Made by a program: the position numbers and the translations under genes. The notes beneath the pieces were generated by a model that was given only the letters and a program-made list of their open reading frames with translations, was not told the DNA's origin and did not search any database. This document shows, piece by piece, positions 1-7,356 of a DNA stretch of 11,274 bases. Within the stretch, counting starts at the first letter, position 1. Every line of letters starts with the position of its first letter. Source of the DNA: Blautia sp. (GTDB lineage Bacteria > Bacillota > Clostridia > Lachnospirales > Lachnospiraceae); NCBI GenBank assembly GCA_030841965.1, contig JAUUSJ010000139.1, positions 1-11,274 of the forward strand. Reading direction: 5' to 3'.

Positions 1-130
1 TCGTTCCCACGGTTTTTCGACATACGCCGATTTTTGCCGCCTCCCGCAAACTCGCGCCTACGGCACTCAAACAGTGCTCCAGCGGCAAAGCTAAGTATAT
101 CGAAAAACCGCTCCACTCTCTATCGTTTTC
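1..130. repeat. Long imperfect hairpin repeat, left copy
   Basis: Positions 11-40 pair imperfectly with 82-109: both arms have GGTTTTTCG at the outer end and TTGCCGC at the inner end. A small perfect hairpin, GCACT (63-67) with AGTGC (73-77), sits in the loop. Positions 78-130 recur inverted at 11222-11274 with one mismatch by my count. The repeat is more GC-rich than the surrounding DNA and no convincing gene fits it. It looks like a dispersed MITE- or REP-like element or a structured RNA. I do not recognise a named family. The outer boundary may lie before position 1. Confidence 0.7.
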
Positions 131-153
131 GGAGGAGATATCTGCTTGCTCTC

Positions 154-492
154 TTGGCTGTGTACTGGCAAAACTGTTTGAAACAATTTTTTCTTGGTTG
201 TGTATTGGCGAAATGGCTTGAAATAATTTTTTTTTGACTGTGTATTGGCGAAACGGCTTAAAGCAATTTTTTCTTGGCTGTGTATTGGCGAAATGGTTTG
301 AAGTAATTTTTTCTTGGCTGTGTATTGGCGAAACAGTTTAAGGCAATTTTTTCTTGGCTATATACTGGAGAAATAGTTTAAAGTAATTTTTTCTTGGCTA
401 TGTACTGAAAAAAATAATTTGAAATATTTTTTTGCCGTGTACTGGAAAAATAATCTGAAATGTTTTTTGGCTGTGTACTGACAAAACAATCT
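154..492. repeat. 40-bp tandem repeat array, about 9 units
   Basis: The anchor TGTAYTGG recurs at 161, 201, 241, 281, 321, 361 and 401 at exactly 40-bp steps, then at 438 and 474 with shortened units. Each unit has TTGGCTGTGTAYTGGC, a variable middle and a T-rich tract. The period is not a multiple of three, so a conserved repeat protein is unlikely. Copies decay towards the right, next to the DUF89 promoter. The first unit is continuous with the hairpin repeat, and a single related unit flanks the right hairpin copy (11179-11196). Confidence 0.9.
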
Positions 493-548
493 ACAATAAA
501 AGGCTATGCATTTGCAGAAGATTTGCATATGAAAAATAGGCAAGAATA

Positions 549-557
549 TGGTATACT
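549..557 (+). promoter_or_regulatory. Candidate extended -10 promoter for the DUF89 gene
   Basis: TGGTATACT is a TGnTATAAT-type extended -10. The possible -35 element TTGCAT (523-528) is too far (23 bp) for normal spacing, so recognition would rest on the extended -10. It lies about 170 bp upstream of the start codon. The leader between them contains a short CGACAA/TTGTCG dyad (653-658 and 670-675) but no riboswitch that I recognise. Confidence 0.35.
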
Positions 558-729
558 GTACTGAGAAAAATATTTTTTCAAAAGCGGATATGGAAAGAAT
601 TATGCGGGCTGGCAAAATGAATAGAAAAGGATAGCATACGTGAACTACTCGGCGACAAGCTACTGAGAATTGTCGTCCTTAATTCTTAAAGTATCTGGTT
701 GATGATATAGACAATAGGAGGAAGGAAAA

Positions 730-1635
730 ATGGCAGTTGCTCGAATGGATTCAGGATGTATCGTATGTCTTGCACAAAAGGAGTTGAAAAATTTTCCTGC
801 GGGTTTGACAGAAGAGGAGAGATTGCTCTATATGAAGAGAGTATTAAACTTATTGGCGAATATAACAGAAAAAGACAGTGCTCCTGTTATCTCGTCTAGA
901 ATTGCGAAGATTCAAAGAGAAATGTTTGGAGAGCAGAAAGACTTTGCAAAAATCAAGTATGGATTCAATGAGTTAATGTTACATATTGAGGAAGATATCT
1001 ATAAAAAGTTATTAGAGGCGAAGGAACCTCTTAAGAGAGCAATACAGTATGCCACAGTTGGCAATTATATTGACTTTGGAACTTTGGTAGATGTGGAAAA
1101 GGAAAAGCTTATGGAACTTATCGAAACTGCGGAGAGGAATCCAGTAGATGAGAGGGAATATGAAGCATTGAAATCTGACCTACAGGGAGGAAAAAATCTG
1201 GTCTACTTAACCGATAACTGTGGAGAAGTTGTCTTAGATAAACTTCTCATTCGTATCATTAAAATGTTATATCCGAATATCAATGTCACAGTTATTGTAA
1301 GAGGAGAACAGATTATTAATGACGTGACGATAGAAGATGCGAAACAAGTCGGCTTACTAGATGAGGCTGTCATTATTGAAAACGGAACAGCAATTCCAGG
1401 TACATGGCTTGAAGAAATTAATGAGACAGCCAAAAAAGCAATGAAAGATGCCGATGTCTTAATTTCTAAAGGACAGGGAAATTTTGAGACGCTACAAGGA
1501 TGTGGAATGAATATTTACTATATGTTCCTATGTAAATGTGATTTATTTATGGAGCGTTTTGGTGTGGAGAGATTTGCAAGTATGCTTATTAATGATAAAC
1601 AGTGTGGAAAATATCTAAAAATAATAAAAGAGTAG
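730..1635 (+). CDS. ARMT1-like / DUF89 metal-dependent phosphatase
   Basis: The 301-residue product matches the DUF89 (ARMT1-like) family, whose members are metal-dependent phosphatases acting on sugar phosphates or other phosphometabolites, often as damage-control enzymes. Visible motifs are an N-terminal C10-x-x-C13, TDNCGE at 161-166 with D162 and N163 as likely metal or catalytic residues, RGEQIIND at 191-198, and SKGQGNFE at 246-253. These match the expected order of the family's conserved blocks. AGGAGG at 716-721, eight bases before the ATG, supports this start; an internal ATG at 745 would keep both cysteines. It has its own terminator and no operon partner here. The substrate cannot be inferred. 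The last codons and the stop coincide with a copy of the 42-bp repeat found beyond the mobile element. Confidence 0.88.
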   Translation: MAVARMDSGCIVCLAQKELKNFPAGLTEEERLLYMKRVLNLLANITEKDSAPVISSRIAKIQREMFGEQKDFAKIKYGFNELMLHIEEDIYKKLLEAKEPLKRAIQYATVGNYIDFGTLVDVEKEKLMELIETAERNPVDEREYEALKSDLQGGKNLVYLTDNCGEVVLDKLLIRIIKMLYPNINVTVIVRGEQIINDVTIEDAKQVGLLDEAVIIENGTAIPGTWLEEINETAKKAMKDADVLISKGQGNFETLQGCGMNIYYMFLCKCDLFMERFGVERFASMLINDKQCGKYLKIIKE

Positions 1636-1643
1636 ACTTAAAC
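1624..1643 (+). repeat. Isolated 20-bp copy of the 42-bp repeat core
   Basis: ataaaagagtagacttaaac is identical to 10903-10922 in the first unit of the array right of the mobile element. Here it covers the last codons and the TAG stop of the DUF89 gene. A degenerate continuation of the unit may follow to about 1665. Confidence 0.75.
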
Positions 1644-1682
1644 TTTATATGAATTTCTGATTATCTTTTTAAATCTTTTCAA

Positions 1683-1724
1683 ATGTCCGTATATCCTTAT
1701 TTTACAGGCTATACGGGCATTTTT
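1683..1724 (+). terminator. Intrinsic terminator of the DUF89 gene
   Basis: ATGTCCGTATA (1683-1693) pairs with TATACGGGCAT (1710-1720), an 11-bp stem with one G-U pair, followed by a short T-run at 1720-1724. It lies about 50 bp after the stop codon. The T-run contains the ATTTTTA sequence also found at the right end of the element, so the terminator appears to be the insertion target. Confidence 0.7.
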
Positions 1725-1741
1725 ACTATCGGCGGATACTT

Positions 1742-1774
1742 ACGTTTCCTCACGTTTTTTCACATTTCTTCACG
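1742..1774. repeat. 10-bp tandem repeats, likely integrase arm-binding sites
   Basis: ACGTTTCCTC, ACGTTTTTTC and ACATTTCTTC follow one another at exact 10-bp spacing, then a partial ACG. Tn916 carries short direct repeats near its ends that are bound by the Int N-terminal arm-binding domain. Position and phasing fit that role; binding itself is inferred. Confidence 0.5.
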
Positions 1775-1780
1775 GTCAAT

Positions 1781-1803
1781 CGTAGTAAAAATCGTGGTAA
1801 AAT
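1781..1803. repeat. Element end direct repeat, left copy
   Basis: CGTAGTAAAAATCGTGGTAA and the following AAT match 10776-10797 with one base of length difference and one or two substitutions. It directly abuts the int stop codon. Tn916 has comparable 27-bp direct repeats near its ends, known from the family. Confidence 0.65.
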
Positions 1804-2997
1804 CTAGGCAATCAATTCCCTAAGTTCTACCTTAATTCCCTCAACAGACGCATGAGCATACAGATTCATTGTGATATTGATGTTGGAATGACCCATGATA
1901 TACTGTAAACTCTTTGGGTTCATGCTCTTATTGGCTAACCTTGTGCAGAACGTGTGGCGTAGTATATGTGGCGTTATCTTTGGTAACGGATTGTCCTCAT
2001 GCTGTTTATTGTATTTCTTTGCGAGATTGGCAAAGGCTATATTATAAGCAACATTCGTCATAGGGTAGCCTTTTCCATTGAGAAAGAGGAAATGGCTGTA
2101 ACCGTCAACCACTATCGGCTCGGCTTTCTGTTTTCTTGCCATGACACGCTCAAAGGCTCTGCAAACTTCCTCGCTCATGGGAACATCACGCATACTGCTT
2201 TTTGTTTTCGGTGTGTCTATGTAGTAGCCTGTCCTGCTGTTCTTCAACAACTGGTGTTCTACATGGATAACCTTTTCCGTAAAGTCCAAATCACTGACGG
2301 TCAATCCGCACAGTTCGGAAATGCGAAGTCCTGTCTTTAACAGTATCACGATTTCATCATAATACTTGCGGTATATCCTGTCTGTTTTCGCAAAGGCTAA
2401 CAGCGTTTCTTCCTGTTCTTCCGTCAATGCCTGTTTCTGTTTGGTATCGTCCTCTATGACCTCATTCAGTTTGAAATCAAAAGGATTCTTCCTCACATAA
2501 TCATCTGCTATGGCGATATAGAATGACGCTTTTAAGGAACGCTTATAATTGTTGATAGTCTTATAGGCATATCCGTTCGCTTTCATTCTGACCGCCCATT
2601 CCTTTGCGTCAGAGGGTTTAATGCTGTCAATGCTCCTTGCTCCCAGCTTATCCTTTTTCAGTATCTCCATAAGCTGTTTGCGTCCTGTTTTCGTGCTTTC
2701 CTTGACGTTGGCTCTCTGTTCGTTCTGTTTTGCGTAAAGCTGGCACAAAGTCATTTTCTTGCCTGTGGTGTCGATTCCGTCCGCTAAATCCCTGTGAATC
2801 TCCTGCTCCATTTCTCGGAGCGACAGACAATCACGCTTTCCCTTTGGAACGCTGTCCGTAGGCACGAGTTTCCAAGAATACACACATTTTGTCTTTCCAA
2901 ATGCGTCCACATATTTATATAAGTATCTTCCGTCTTTTCGCTGGCTCTCTCCCGTCTTTAAGATACGACCTTTATTATCTCGTCTTTTTTCTGACAT
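1804..2997 (-). CDS. int: Tn916-family tyrosine recombinase (integrase)
   Basis: The 397-residue product catalyses excision and insertion of the element. It opens with MSEKRRDN-GRILKTGESQ, near-identical to Tn916 Int, followed by the N-terminal arm-binding domain, a SAM-like core-binding domain (about 80-175) and the catalytic domain (about 190-390). The full active-site set is visible: R225 in TGLRISEL, K264 in TPKTK, H344 and R347 in HILRH, H370 in MGHSN and nucleophile Y380 in NLYAH. Length matches the family and no frame break is seen, so it should be active. AGGAG shortly upstream of the ATG supports the start. It lies downstream of xis across a hairpin and transcribes toward the element's left end, as in Tn916. 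Confidence 0.97.
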   Translation of the reverse strand: MSEKRRDNKGRILKTGESQRKDGRYLYKYVDAFGKTKCVYSWKLVPTDSVPKGKRDCLSLREMEQEIHRDLADGIDTTGKKMTLCQLYAKQNEQRANVKESTKTGRKQLMEILKKDKLGARSIDSIKPSDAKEWAVRMKANGYAYKTINNYKRSLKASFYIAIADDYVRKNPFDFKLNEVIEDDTKQKQALTEEQEETLLAFAKTDRIYRKYYDEIVILLKTGLRISELCGLTVSDLDFTEKVIHVEHQLLKNSRTGYYIDTPKTKSSMRDVPMSEEVCRAFERVMARKQKAEPIVVDGYSHFLFLNGKGYPMTNVAYNIAFANLAKKYNKQHEDNPLPKITPHILRHTFCTRLANKSMNPKSLQYIMGHSNINITMNLYAHASVEGIKVELRELIA

Positions 2998-3018
2998 ATA
3001 TATCTCCTTTCCAAATGG

Positions 3019-3067
3019 AAAGAGCCTTGATATGACTTATCCCAATAATATCACATTCAAGGCTCTT
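3019..3067. terminator. Hairpin between xis and int
   Basis: AAAGAGCCTTGA (3019-3030) pairs perfectly with TCAAGGCTCTTT (3056-3067 to within one base), with an inner TGATAT/ATATCA stem. It could terminate or attenuate transcription from xis into int, although the T-run on the minus strand is short. The TCAAGGCTCTTT arm recurs at 10760-10771. Confidence 0.55.
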
Positions 3068-3072
3068 TTGCA

Positions 3073-3279
3073 TTAAATAGCGTCCGCTTTATCTATGAAT
3101 TTTTCAAACTGCTTTTTCTTTATCAGCAGGCGGTTTCCGTTCATAATGTACCAGTCGGCGTGTCGGTTCTGCTCTGCCAGCCAGCGGATTTTATTCTGAC
3201 CAAGCGTGAAATATTTTGACGCTTCTTCTACCGTCATGGTGTATTTCTCCCATACGGGAATGTCTATCTTACTATTCAA
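3073..3279 (-). CDS. xis: Excisionase, Tn916 Xis-like
   Basis: This small basic DNA-binding protein directs Int toward excision. The sequence IPVWEKYTMTVEEASKYF and the later MNGNRLLIKKKQFEKFID align closely with Tn916 Xis (67 residues), a winged-helix MerR-like fold. I chose TTG at 3279, giving 68 residues, because AGGGGG lies eight bases upstream; the GTG at 3288 has its ribosome binding site too close. It follows the relaxase stop by about a dozen bases, so the two are probably cotranscribed and may be translationally coupled. In Tn916 the relaxase is far from xis, so this arrangement is compact. Confidence 0.93.
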   Translation of the reverse strand: MNSKIDIPVWEKYTMTVEEASKYFTLGQNKIRWLAEQNRHADWYIMNGNRLLIKKKQFEKFIDKADAI

Positions 3280-3291
3280 TCCGTACACCCC

Positions 3292-4365
3292 CTAACGCCT
3301 TGTATCATACAGGATAAAGGGGATGATTTCCTCTCTGCCTATCCTCTGCAAGTGTGCAGTCAGCTTTCCGGCAAGGGAAGGACTGTAACGGACTTTTTCC
3401 AGCATAGTGTCCACACGCTCCAAATCCCCCAATGCGTCATTTTGCTCCAAGTAATAAAATCCCTTGACCGCCGATAATACCCCGCCCTCTTTGAGCCATT
3501 GCTGTGTTTCCATGAGCGTATTGTGTATCTGTGGGATATGCAGTTTCAAAGGCTCTACATTTCCAAGAAAACGCTCCCAGAATCGACAGGTTTTCCATCG
3601 GCTACGGTTGCTCTCGTTCACGTTCGGAACAACAAAACGGAGATTGGAAGACAGCAGATTGAGAGCAAGCTGTCCTAAATCCAGCGGATTGTCTTTCAAA
3701 AGCATGGCGAACGCATGAGCCTTTTTATCCCTCAACTGGATTTCCGTTCGTTTCCAGCTCCCGACTTCTTCCAGCGTTCGGTTATATTTTGTGCTGACTT
3801 CTCTGTCCTTATCGTAAATGCGGAACGATATATCCGATTTTCCAGCACCGATATAAAGAGTTCCAGCCCATTCTTCATGGGGATATTTGCTCTCATTATT
3901 CCTACAGTATTCACTGCTGGATATGTATTCTTCCTTTTCGCATTTTTTCTTTAACTGCTGTGGCGTAAAGAACGGAACCTCGTTTCTGTCATCAATGGCA
4001 ATATCCAGCCTTGTAAAATGAAATTCTGTACCAAACCAGCGTTCACATTGTCTGAACAGTTCTCCAAAGGTATGCCCTCTGTTATCAAGGATTCGGAAAA
4101 TATCATCACACCCTTTGCCAGTCATAACGAGATAACAGCCTGTTCCCTGTGGATTGTCCTCTGTCTTTTCTGCATTGCCCGACAGATAAATATCTCCAAT
4201 CTGCCAGCAGGTCTGATACGTCTTAAATGCGACTTTCTTTGGGTAAGTGATAAAAATATCGGGCGGAAGTTCCAAAACGTGCCTTATGACGTCCTCTGCC
4301 TTTGCACTGTCAAATACAATGCTGATGTAATCAATCTTGACGGTTAAATTTTCTCTTTTTGCGAT
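3292..4365 (-). CDS. MobT/Orf20-type relaxase (Rep_trans family), start codon lost or non-standard
   Basis: This is a rolling-circle initiator/relaxase of the type of Tn916 Orf20 and ICEBs1 NicK, expected to nick oriT for mobilization and possibly replication. Visible blocks are TRLDIAIDD, YIGAGKSDISFRIYDK with a Tyr that fits the catalytic position, and the following KRTEIQLRDKKAH. The first ordinary start is TTG at 4275 (327 residues), but the frame stays open upstream and encodes AKRENLTVKIDYISIVFDS, the expected N-terminal strand of the family. No ATG, GTG or TTG begins that part. ATC at 4363-4365, nine bases after AAGGAG (4375-4380), sits where the start should be, so ATG may have mutated to ATC or ATC may be used. 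A nearby ATG at 4370-4372 is followed at once by TAG. The protein is full length if ATC initiates. Confidence 0.8.
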   Translation of the reverse strand: MAKRENLTVKIDYISIVFDSAKAEDVIRHVLELPPDIFITYPKKVAFKTYQTCWQIGDIYLSGNAEKTEDNPQGTGCYLVMTGKGCDDIFRILDNRGHTFGELFRQCERWFGTEFHFTRLDIAIDDRNEVPFFTPQQLKKKCEKEEYISSSEYCRNNESKYPHEEWAGTLYIGAGKSDISFRIYDKDREVSTKYNRTLEEVGSWKRTEIQLRDKKAHAFAMLLKDNPLDLGQLALNLLSSNLRFVVPNVNESNRSRWKTCRFWERFLGNVEPLKLHIPQIHNTLMETQQWLKEGGVLSAVKGFYYLEQNDALGDLERVDTMLEKVRYSPSLAGKLTAHLQRIGREEIIPFILYDTRR

Positions 4366-4389
4366 ACTACATTACTCCTTTCGTTTGTC

Positions 4390-4470
4390 AAATTTCTGTG
4401 CAGTGGGAAAACAGCCTTTTCCCCTTGATTTATCGCAGTTTTCTATTACTGTGACAGGTATACGCAGGGC
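4390..4470. other. Candidate oriT region upstream of the relaxase gene
   Basis: Just upstream of the relaxase, GGGAAAA (4405-4411) pairs perfectly with TTTTCCC (4417-4423), and GGTATACGCAGGGCGG lies at 4457-4472. MobT elements such as Tn916 and ICEBs1 carry oriT next to the relaxase gene, so location is the main argument. I cannot assign a nic site. Confidence 0.3.
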
Positions 4471-4748
4471 GGTGTTACATCAATGCAGAGGAAAGAAAAG
4501 CGTCCGACCTGTACCCGTTGAAAAAAATGGTTGAATATTTCAAGTTCCAAAAACTGATAAGACGTTATGATGATTTATACAGTGTCGATATGTTTGGGGA
4601 AAGTTTAGAGGGGCATAAACACATGAATCCCTATACAGACTTTGACGGGGGAGAAGTTATCATCAATACCCTTGTGGACGAGGACAGAGAGATTTTGTCG
4701 AAAGTGCCGACCATCAAGGGATTTGAAGATTTAGACGGGATTGAATAA
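4455..4748 (+). pseudogene. 5'-truncated ORF of unknown function
   Basis: The frame is open from a TGA at 4452-4454 to a TAA at 4746-4748 and encodes about 97 residues rich in acidic and aromatic residues, including FKFQKLIRRYDDLYSVDMFG and INTLVDEDREILSKVP. The first usable starts, TTG at 4518 and ATG at 4527, lack a clear ribosome binding site and lie inside coding-like sequence, so this reads as the C-terminal end of a longer protein. It shares the higher GC of the int-relaxase block but is on the opposite strand. It may mark a deletion that removed part of a larger element. I do not recognise the family. Confidence 0.5.
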
Positions 4749-4780
4749 TCTTTCTCCTCTTTGTGGAAGATACAGCAAAC

Positions 4781-4845
4781 AAAAAGTCCGATCAAGAATG
4801 CTTCGCACCACTTTACAGTGGCTACAGTTCTTGACAGGACTTTTT
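4781..4845. terminator. Three-tier bidirectional terminator
   Basis: AAAAAGTCC (4781-4789) pairs with GGACTTTTT (4837-4845), TCAAGAA (4792-4798) with TTCTTGA (4828-4834), and CCACT (4808-4812) with AGTGG (4817-4821). A/T tracts on both sides allow termination in both directions. It ends the truncated ORF and separates the integration module from the cargo. Confidence 0.85.
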
Positions 4846-5007
4846 CTTTACTGTTTTTGGTAATCACGAGGAAGAAAGGGTAAGTATTGACACTGTTATT
4901 TACACAGACAAGAATAACTCAGATTTCACAGTTTGATTTAACACTGGAAAAAGATAGTAACTGAAAGATTGTGAAATAATACGTAAAAAAGCATGTATTA
5001 AGCAGTA
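4846..5007. other. Intergenic spacer between two terminators
   Basis: About 160 AT-rich bases lie between the two terminators. TTGACA is present near 4887, but no good -10 follows and no gene is supported. Distant 7-bp arms TTTCACA and TGTGAAA (around 4925-4977) are too weak to call. Confidence 0.4.
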
Positions 5008-5058
5008 AAAAACCGTAGTTAACAGATCACATGAATGTGAATTGTAACTACGGTTTTT
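5008..5058 (-). terminator. Terminator of the ABC/winged-helix operon
   Basis: AAAAACCGTAGTTA (5008-5021) pairs perfectly with TAACTACGGTTTTT (5045-5058), a 14-bp stem, with an inner TCACAT/ATGTGA stem (5027-5032 and 5035-5040). The hairpin overlaps the stop codon of the winged-helix gene (5048-5050). It is symmetric enough to work in both directions. Confidence 0.88.
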
Positions 5059-5460
5059 CTTCATTGAATTTATAACCTACGCCCCAGACTGTAATAATAT
5101 ACTGTGGATTGTCTGGGGTAGGCTCTATCTTTTTTCTTAACTTTCGTATGAATGATGTGAGATTTTTTCCGTCTATCACATCTTCATATCCCCATACTTT
5201 TTCATAAAGTTGTTCTTTTGTGAATACCTGTCCTTTATGGGAATAAAGAAAGTATAGTAAATCAAACTGTTTAGCTGTTAAGTATACAGATTTCCCACAT
5301 TCATTAGTACAAATTCTTGTATAAGGGTTAAGGGAAAATACCTGTGGTTGCTGTTTTATAATAACATCAGAACAATTAAATCTATCTGATAGCCATTTAA
5401 CAGTTTGATAAAAAACCTGTTCTTCATCATCTGAAAGTGAAATAACTAATATTTTCCCAT
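5048..5460 (-). pseudogene. OmpR-type winged-helix regulator, frame-shifted at the start
   Basis: Translation in one frame gives KILVISLSDDEEQVFYQ, about 25 further residues, then a complete OmpR/PhoB-type winged-helix: LTAKQFDLLYFLYSHKGQ, FTKEQLYEKVWG, LTSFIRKLRKKIEP and YIITVWGVGYKF. The ATG (5458-5460) has the strong site GAGGTGAT upstream but reads ATG GGA AAA TAT TAG. One extra A in the A4 run, or a -1 slip at G-GGA-AAA, restores 137 residues. The N-terminal part is too short for a receiver domain, so this is not a normal response regulator. It lies 33 bp after the second ABC gene, likely same operon. It could be a pseudogene, a sequencing homopolymer error or a frameshifted gene. Confidence 0.72.
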
Positions 5461-5493
5461 ATTTAAAATCACCTCAATATAAATTGTATTTCT

Positions 5494-7356
5494 TTATGAT
5501 AATTCAAAATCACCTGTATAAAGTTGGTAATATCGACCTTTTTCTTTGATTAACTGTTCATGATTTCCACGCTCAATAATTTTTCCGTTTTCCAATACCA
5601 TAATGCAATCAGCATTTCTAATAGTTGATAAACGATGAGCAATAACAAATGTTGTTCGTCCTGCCATCAATTTATCCATACCGTTTTGCACTAATTCTTC
5701 TGTATGAGTATCAATACTTGAAGTAGCTTCATCTAAAACAAGGACAGGAGGATTTGCAACAGCAGCTCTAGCTATTGCCAATAATTGTCTTTGTCCTTGT
5801 GATAAGCTTCCACCATCACCAGATATAATTGTTTGATACCCATCTGGCAACATACGAATAAAGCTGTCAGCATTAGCTAGTTTTGCAGCCTGTATACATT
5901 CTTCGTCAGTTGCGTCTAATCGTCCATATCTAATATTATCTATAATAGTACCAGTAAACAAATGGGTATCCTGTAATACAACACCTAAGCTTTTCCTTAA
6001 ATCTGCTTTTTTAATTTTTCTAATATTAATGTTATCATATCGAATTTTCCCATCTTGAATATCATAAAAACGATTGATAAGATTTGTAATGGTTGTTTTA
6101 CCTGCACCTGTACTTCCTACAAATGCAATTTTCTGTCCTTTCTTCGCAAATAGGTTAATATCATGAAGGACTAATTTTTCATCACTATATCCAAAATCAA
6201 CATTTTCAAAGAGAATTTCTCCGTTAAGTTCTTGATAAGTTGTGGTATCATCTGCTTTATGATAATGTTTCCATGCCCATTTTCCTGTACGTTTTGTACT
6301 TTCTATTAAATTTCCTGTAGAATCACATTCTATATTAACTAAACTTATATATCCATTATCACTTTCTGATTCTTCGTCAAGAAGTGCATAAATACGATTG
6401 ATACCAGCAGTTGCCATAATAATACTGTTTAATTGTTGGCTTACTTGTCCAAATGGCTGATTAAAGTTTTTATTGAGCGTTAAGAACGATACTAGCATTC
6501 CAACGCTTAAACCACCATATCCATTTAATATAAGGATAGAGCCTATAACAGCACATATAACATAGCTTACATTTCCAATTTGCATAATAATAGGCATAAG
6601 AATATTCCCATAAATATTTGCTTTTTGTGAACTTTCTTTCAATTCTTCATTAACACTTCTAAAACGTGCTAAACTTCTTTTTTCGTAACAAAAGACTTTA
6701 ACAACTTTTTGACCACTTATCATTTCTTCAATAAAACCATTAAGTTTTCCTAAATTATTTTGCTGCTGATTAAAATACTTGCTACTTAATGTAGTTGCAT
6801 TTTTGGCAACGACTAACATAATAGCAACCATGACTAGAGTAATAATCGTAAGCGGAATATTTAATGTTATCATTGCAACAAAAATACTGACGATTGTTAT
6901 GATACTGCTAAATAATTGAGGAATACTTTGACTTAAAAACTGGCGAAGTGTATCAGTATCATTTGTATAAATCGACATAATATCTCCATGTGAATGACTA
7001 TCAAAATACTGTATTGGCAGTGATTGCATATGATTATATAATTTGATTCTTATTGTTTTCATAGTTCCTTGACTAACATTCACCATGATTCGATTATAGG
7101 TATAAGAGCAAAGAATACCTAAGATATAGATTATGGCTATTTTCAACAATGCTGAAGCTAGTGGTGTAAAATCTGGATAATTGCTTTTCGTTAGAGGTAC
7201 AATATAATCATCAATTAACGTCTGCAAAAACAACGTACCTTTAACTGACGCAAGAGCTGAGCCAATGATTGCTAAAATAACAACCAACATTTCTATTTTA
7301 TATTCTTTCCATACTAATCTTAAAAGACGAGATACTCCATTTTGTTTATTATTCAT
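5494..7356 (-). CDS. ABC exporter half-transporter, consensus-site subunit
   Basis: This 620-residue product is a type IV (MDR/LmrD-like) half-transporter: six-helix membrane domain (about 1-320) then nucleotide-binding domain. With the ATG at 7356 as residue 1, Walker A GSTGAGKTT is at 414-422, Q-loop Q462, signature LSQGQ at 518-522, Walker B LVLDE ending at catalytic E543, and switch H574. A linker of about 40 residues between the domains contains TGKWAWKHYHK. The ATG at 7356 overlaps the end of the upstream ABC gene by 8 bp and follows AGGAGG, so I prefer it to the start at 7410. It supplies the intact Walker A/B and H-loop for the active ATP site; the partner is the upstream gene. The likely role is efflux of a drug, peptide or lipid, substrate unknown. 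Confidence 0.95.
   Translation of the reverse strand: MNNKQNGVSRLLRLVWKEYKIEMLVVILAIIGSALASVKGTLFLQTLIDDYIVPLTKSNYPDFTPLASALLKIAIIYILGILCSYTYNRIMVNVSQGTMKTIRIKLYNHMQSLPIQYFDSHSHGDIMSIYTNDTDTLRQFLSQSIPQLFSSIITIVSIFVAMITLNIPLTIITLVMVAIMLVVAKNATTLSSKYFNQQQNNLGKLNGFIEEMISGQKVVKVFCYEKRSLARFRSVNEELKESSQKANIYGNILMPIIMQIGNVSYVICAVIGSILILNGYGGLSVGMLVSFLTLNKNFNQPFGQVSQQLNSIIMATAGINRIYALLDEESESDNGYISLVNIECDSTGNLIESTKRTGKWAWKHYHKADDTTTYQELNGEILFENVDFGYSDEKLVLHDINLFAKKGQKIAFVGSTGAGKTTITNLINRFYDIQDGKIRYDNINIRKIKKADLRKSLGVVLQDTHLFTGTIIDNIRYGRLDATDEECIQAAKLANADSFIRMLPDGYQTIISGDGGSLSQGQRQLLAIARAAVANPPVLVLDEATSSIDTHTEELVQNGMDKLMAGRTTFVIAHRLSTIRNADCIMVLENGKIIERGNHEQLIKEKGRYYQLYTGDFELS

Noticed and set aside
34..237. 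Plus-strand ORF at the left edge
   Set aside because: It reads through the hairpin repeat and into the tandem array, with no ribosome binding site.
154..492. CRISPR array
   Set aside because: Variation is spread through the unit as point changes; there are no spacers between conserved repeats.
358..615. Minus-strand ORF over the left array
   Set aside because: It is low-complexity, made from the 40-bp repeat, and opposite to the promoter region of the DUF89 gene.
580..729. Riboswitch upstream of the DUF89 gene
   Set aside because: Only short dyads are seen; no recognised riboswitch core and no terminator before the start codon.
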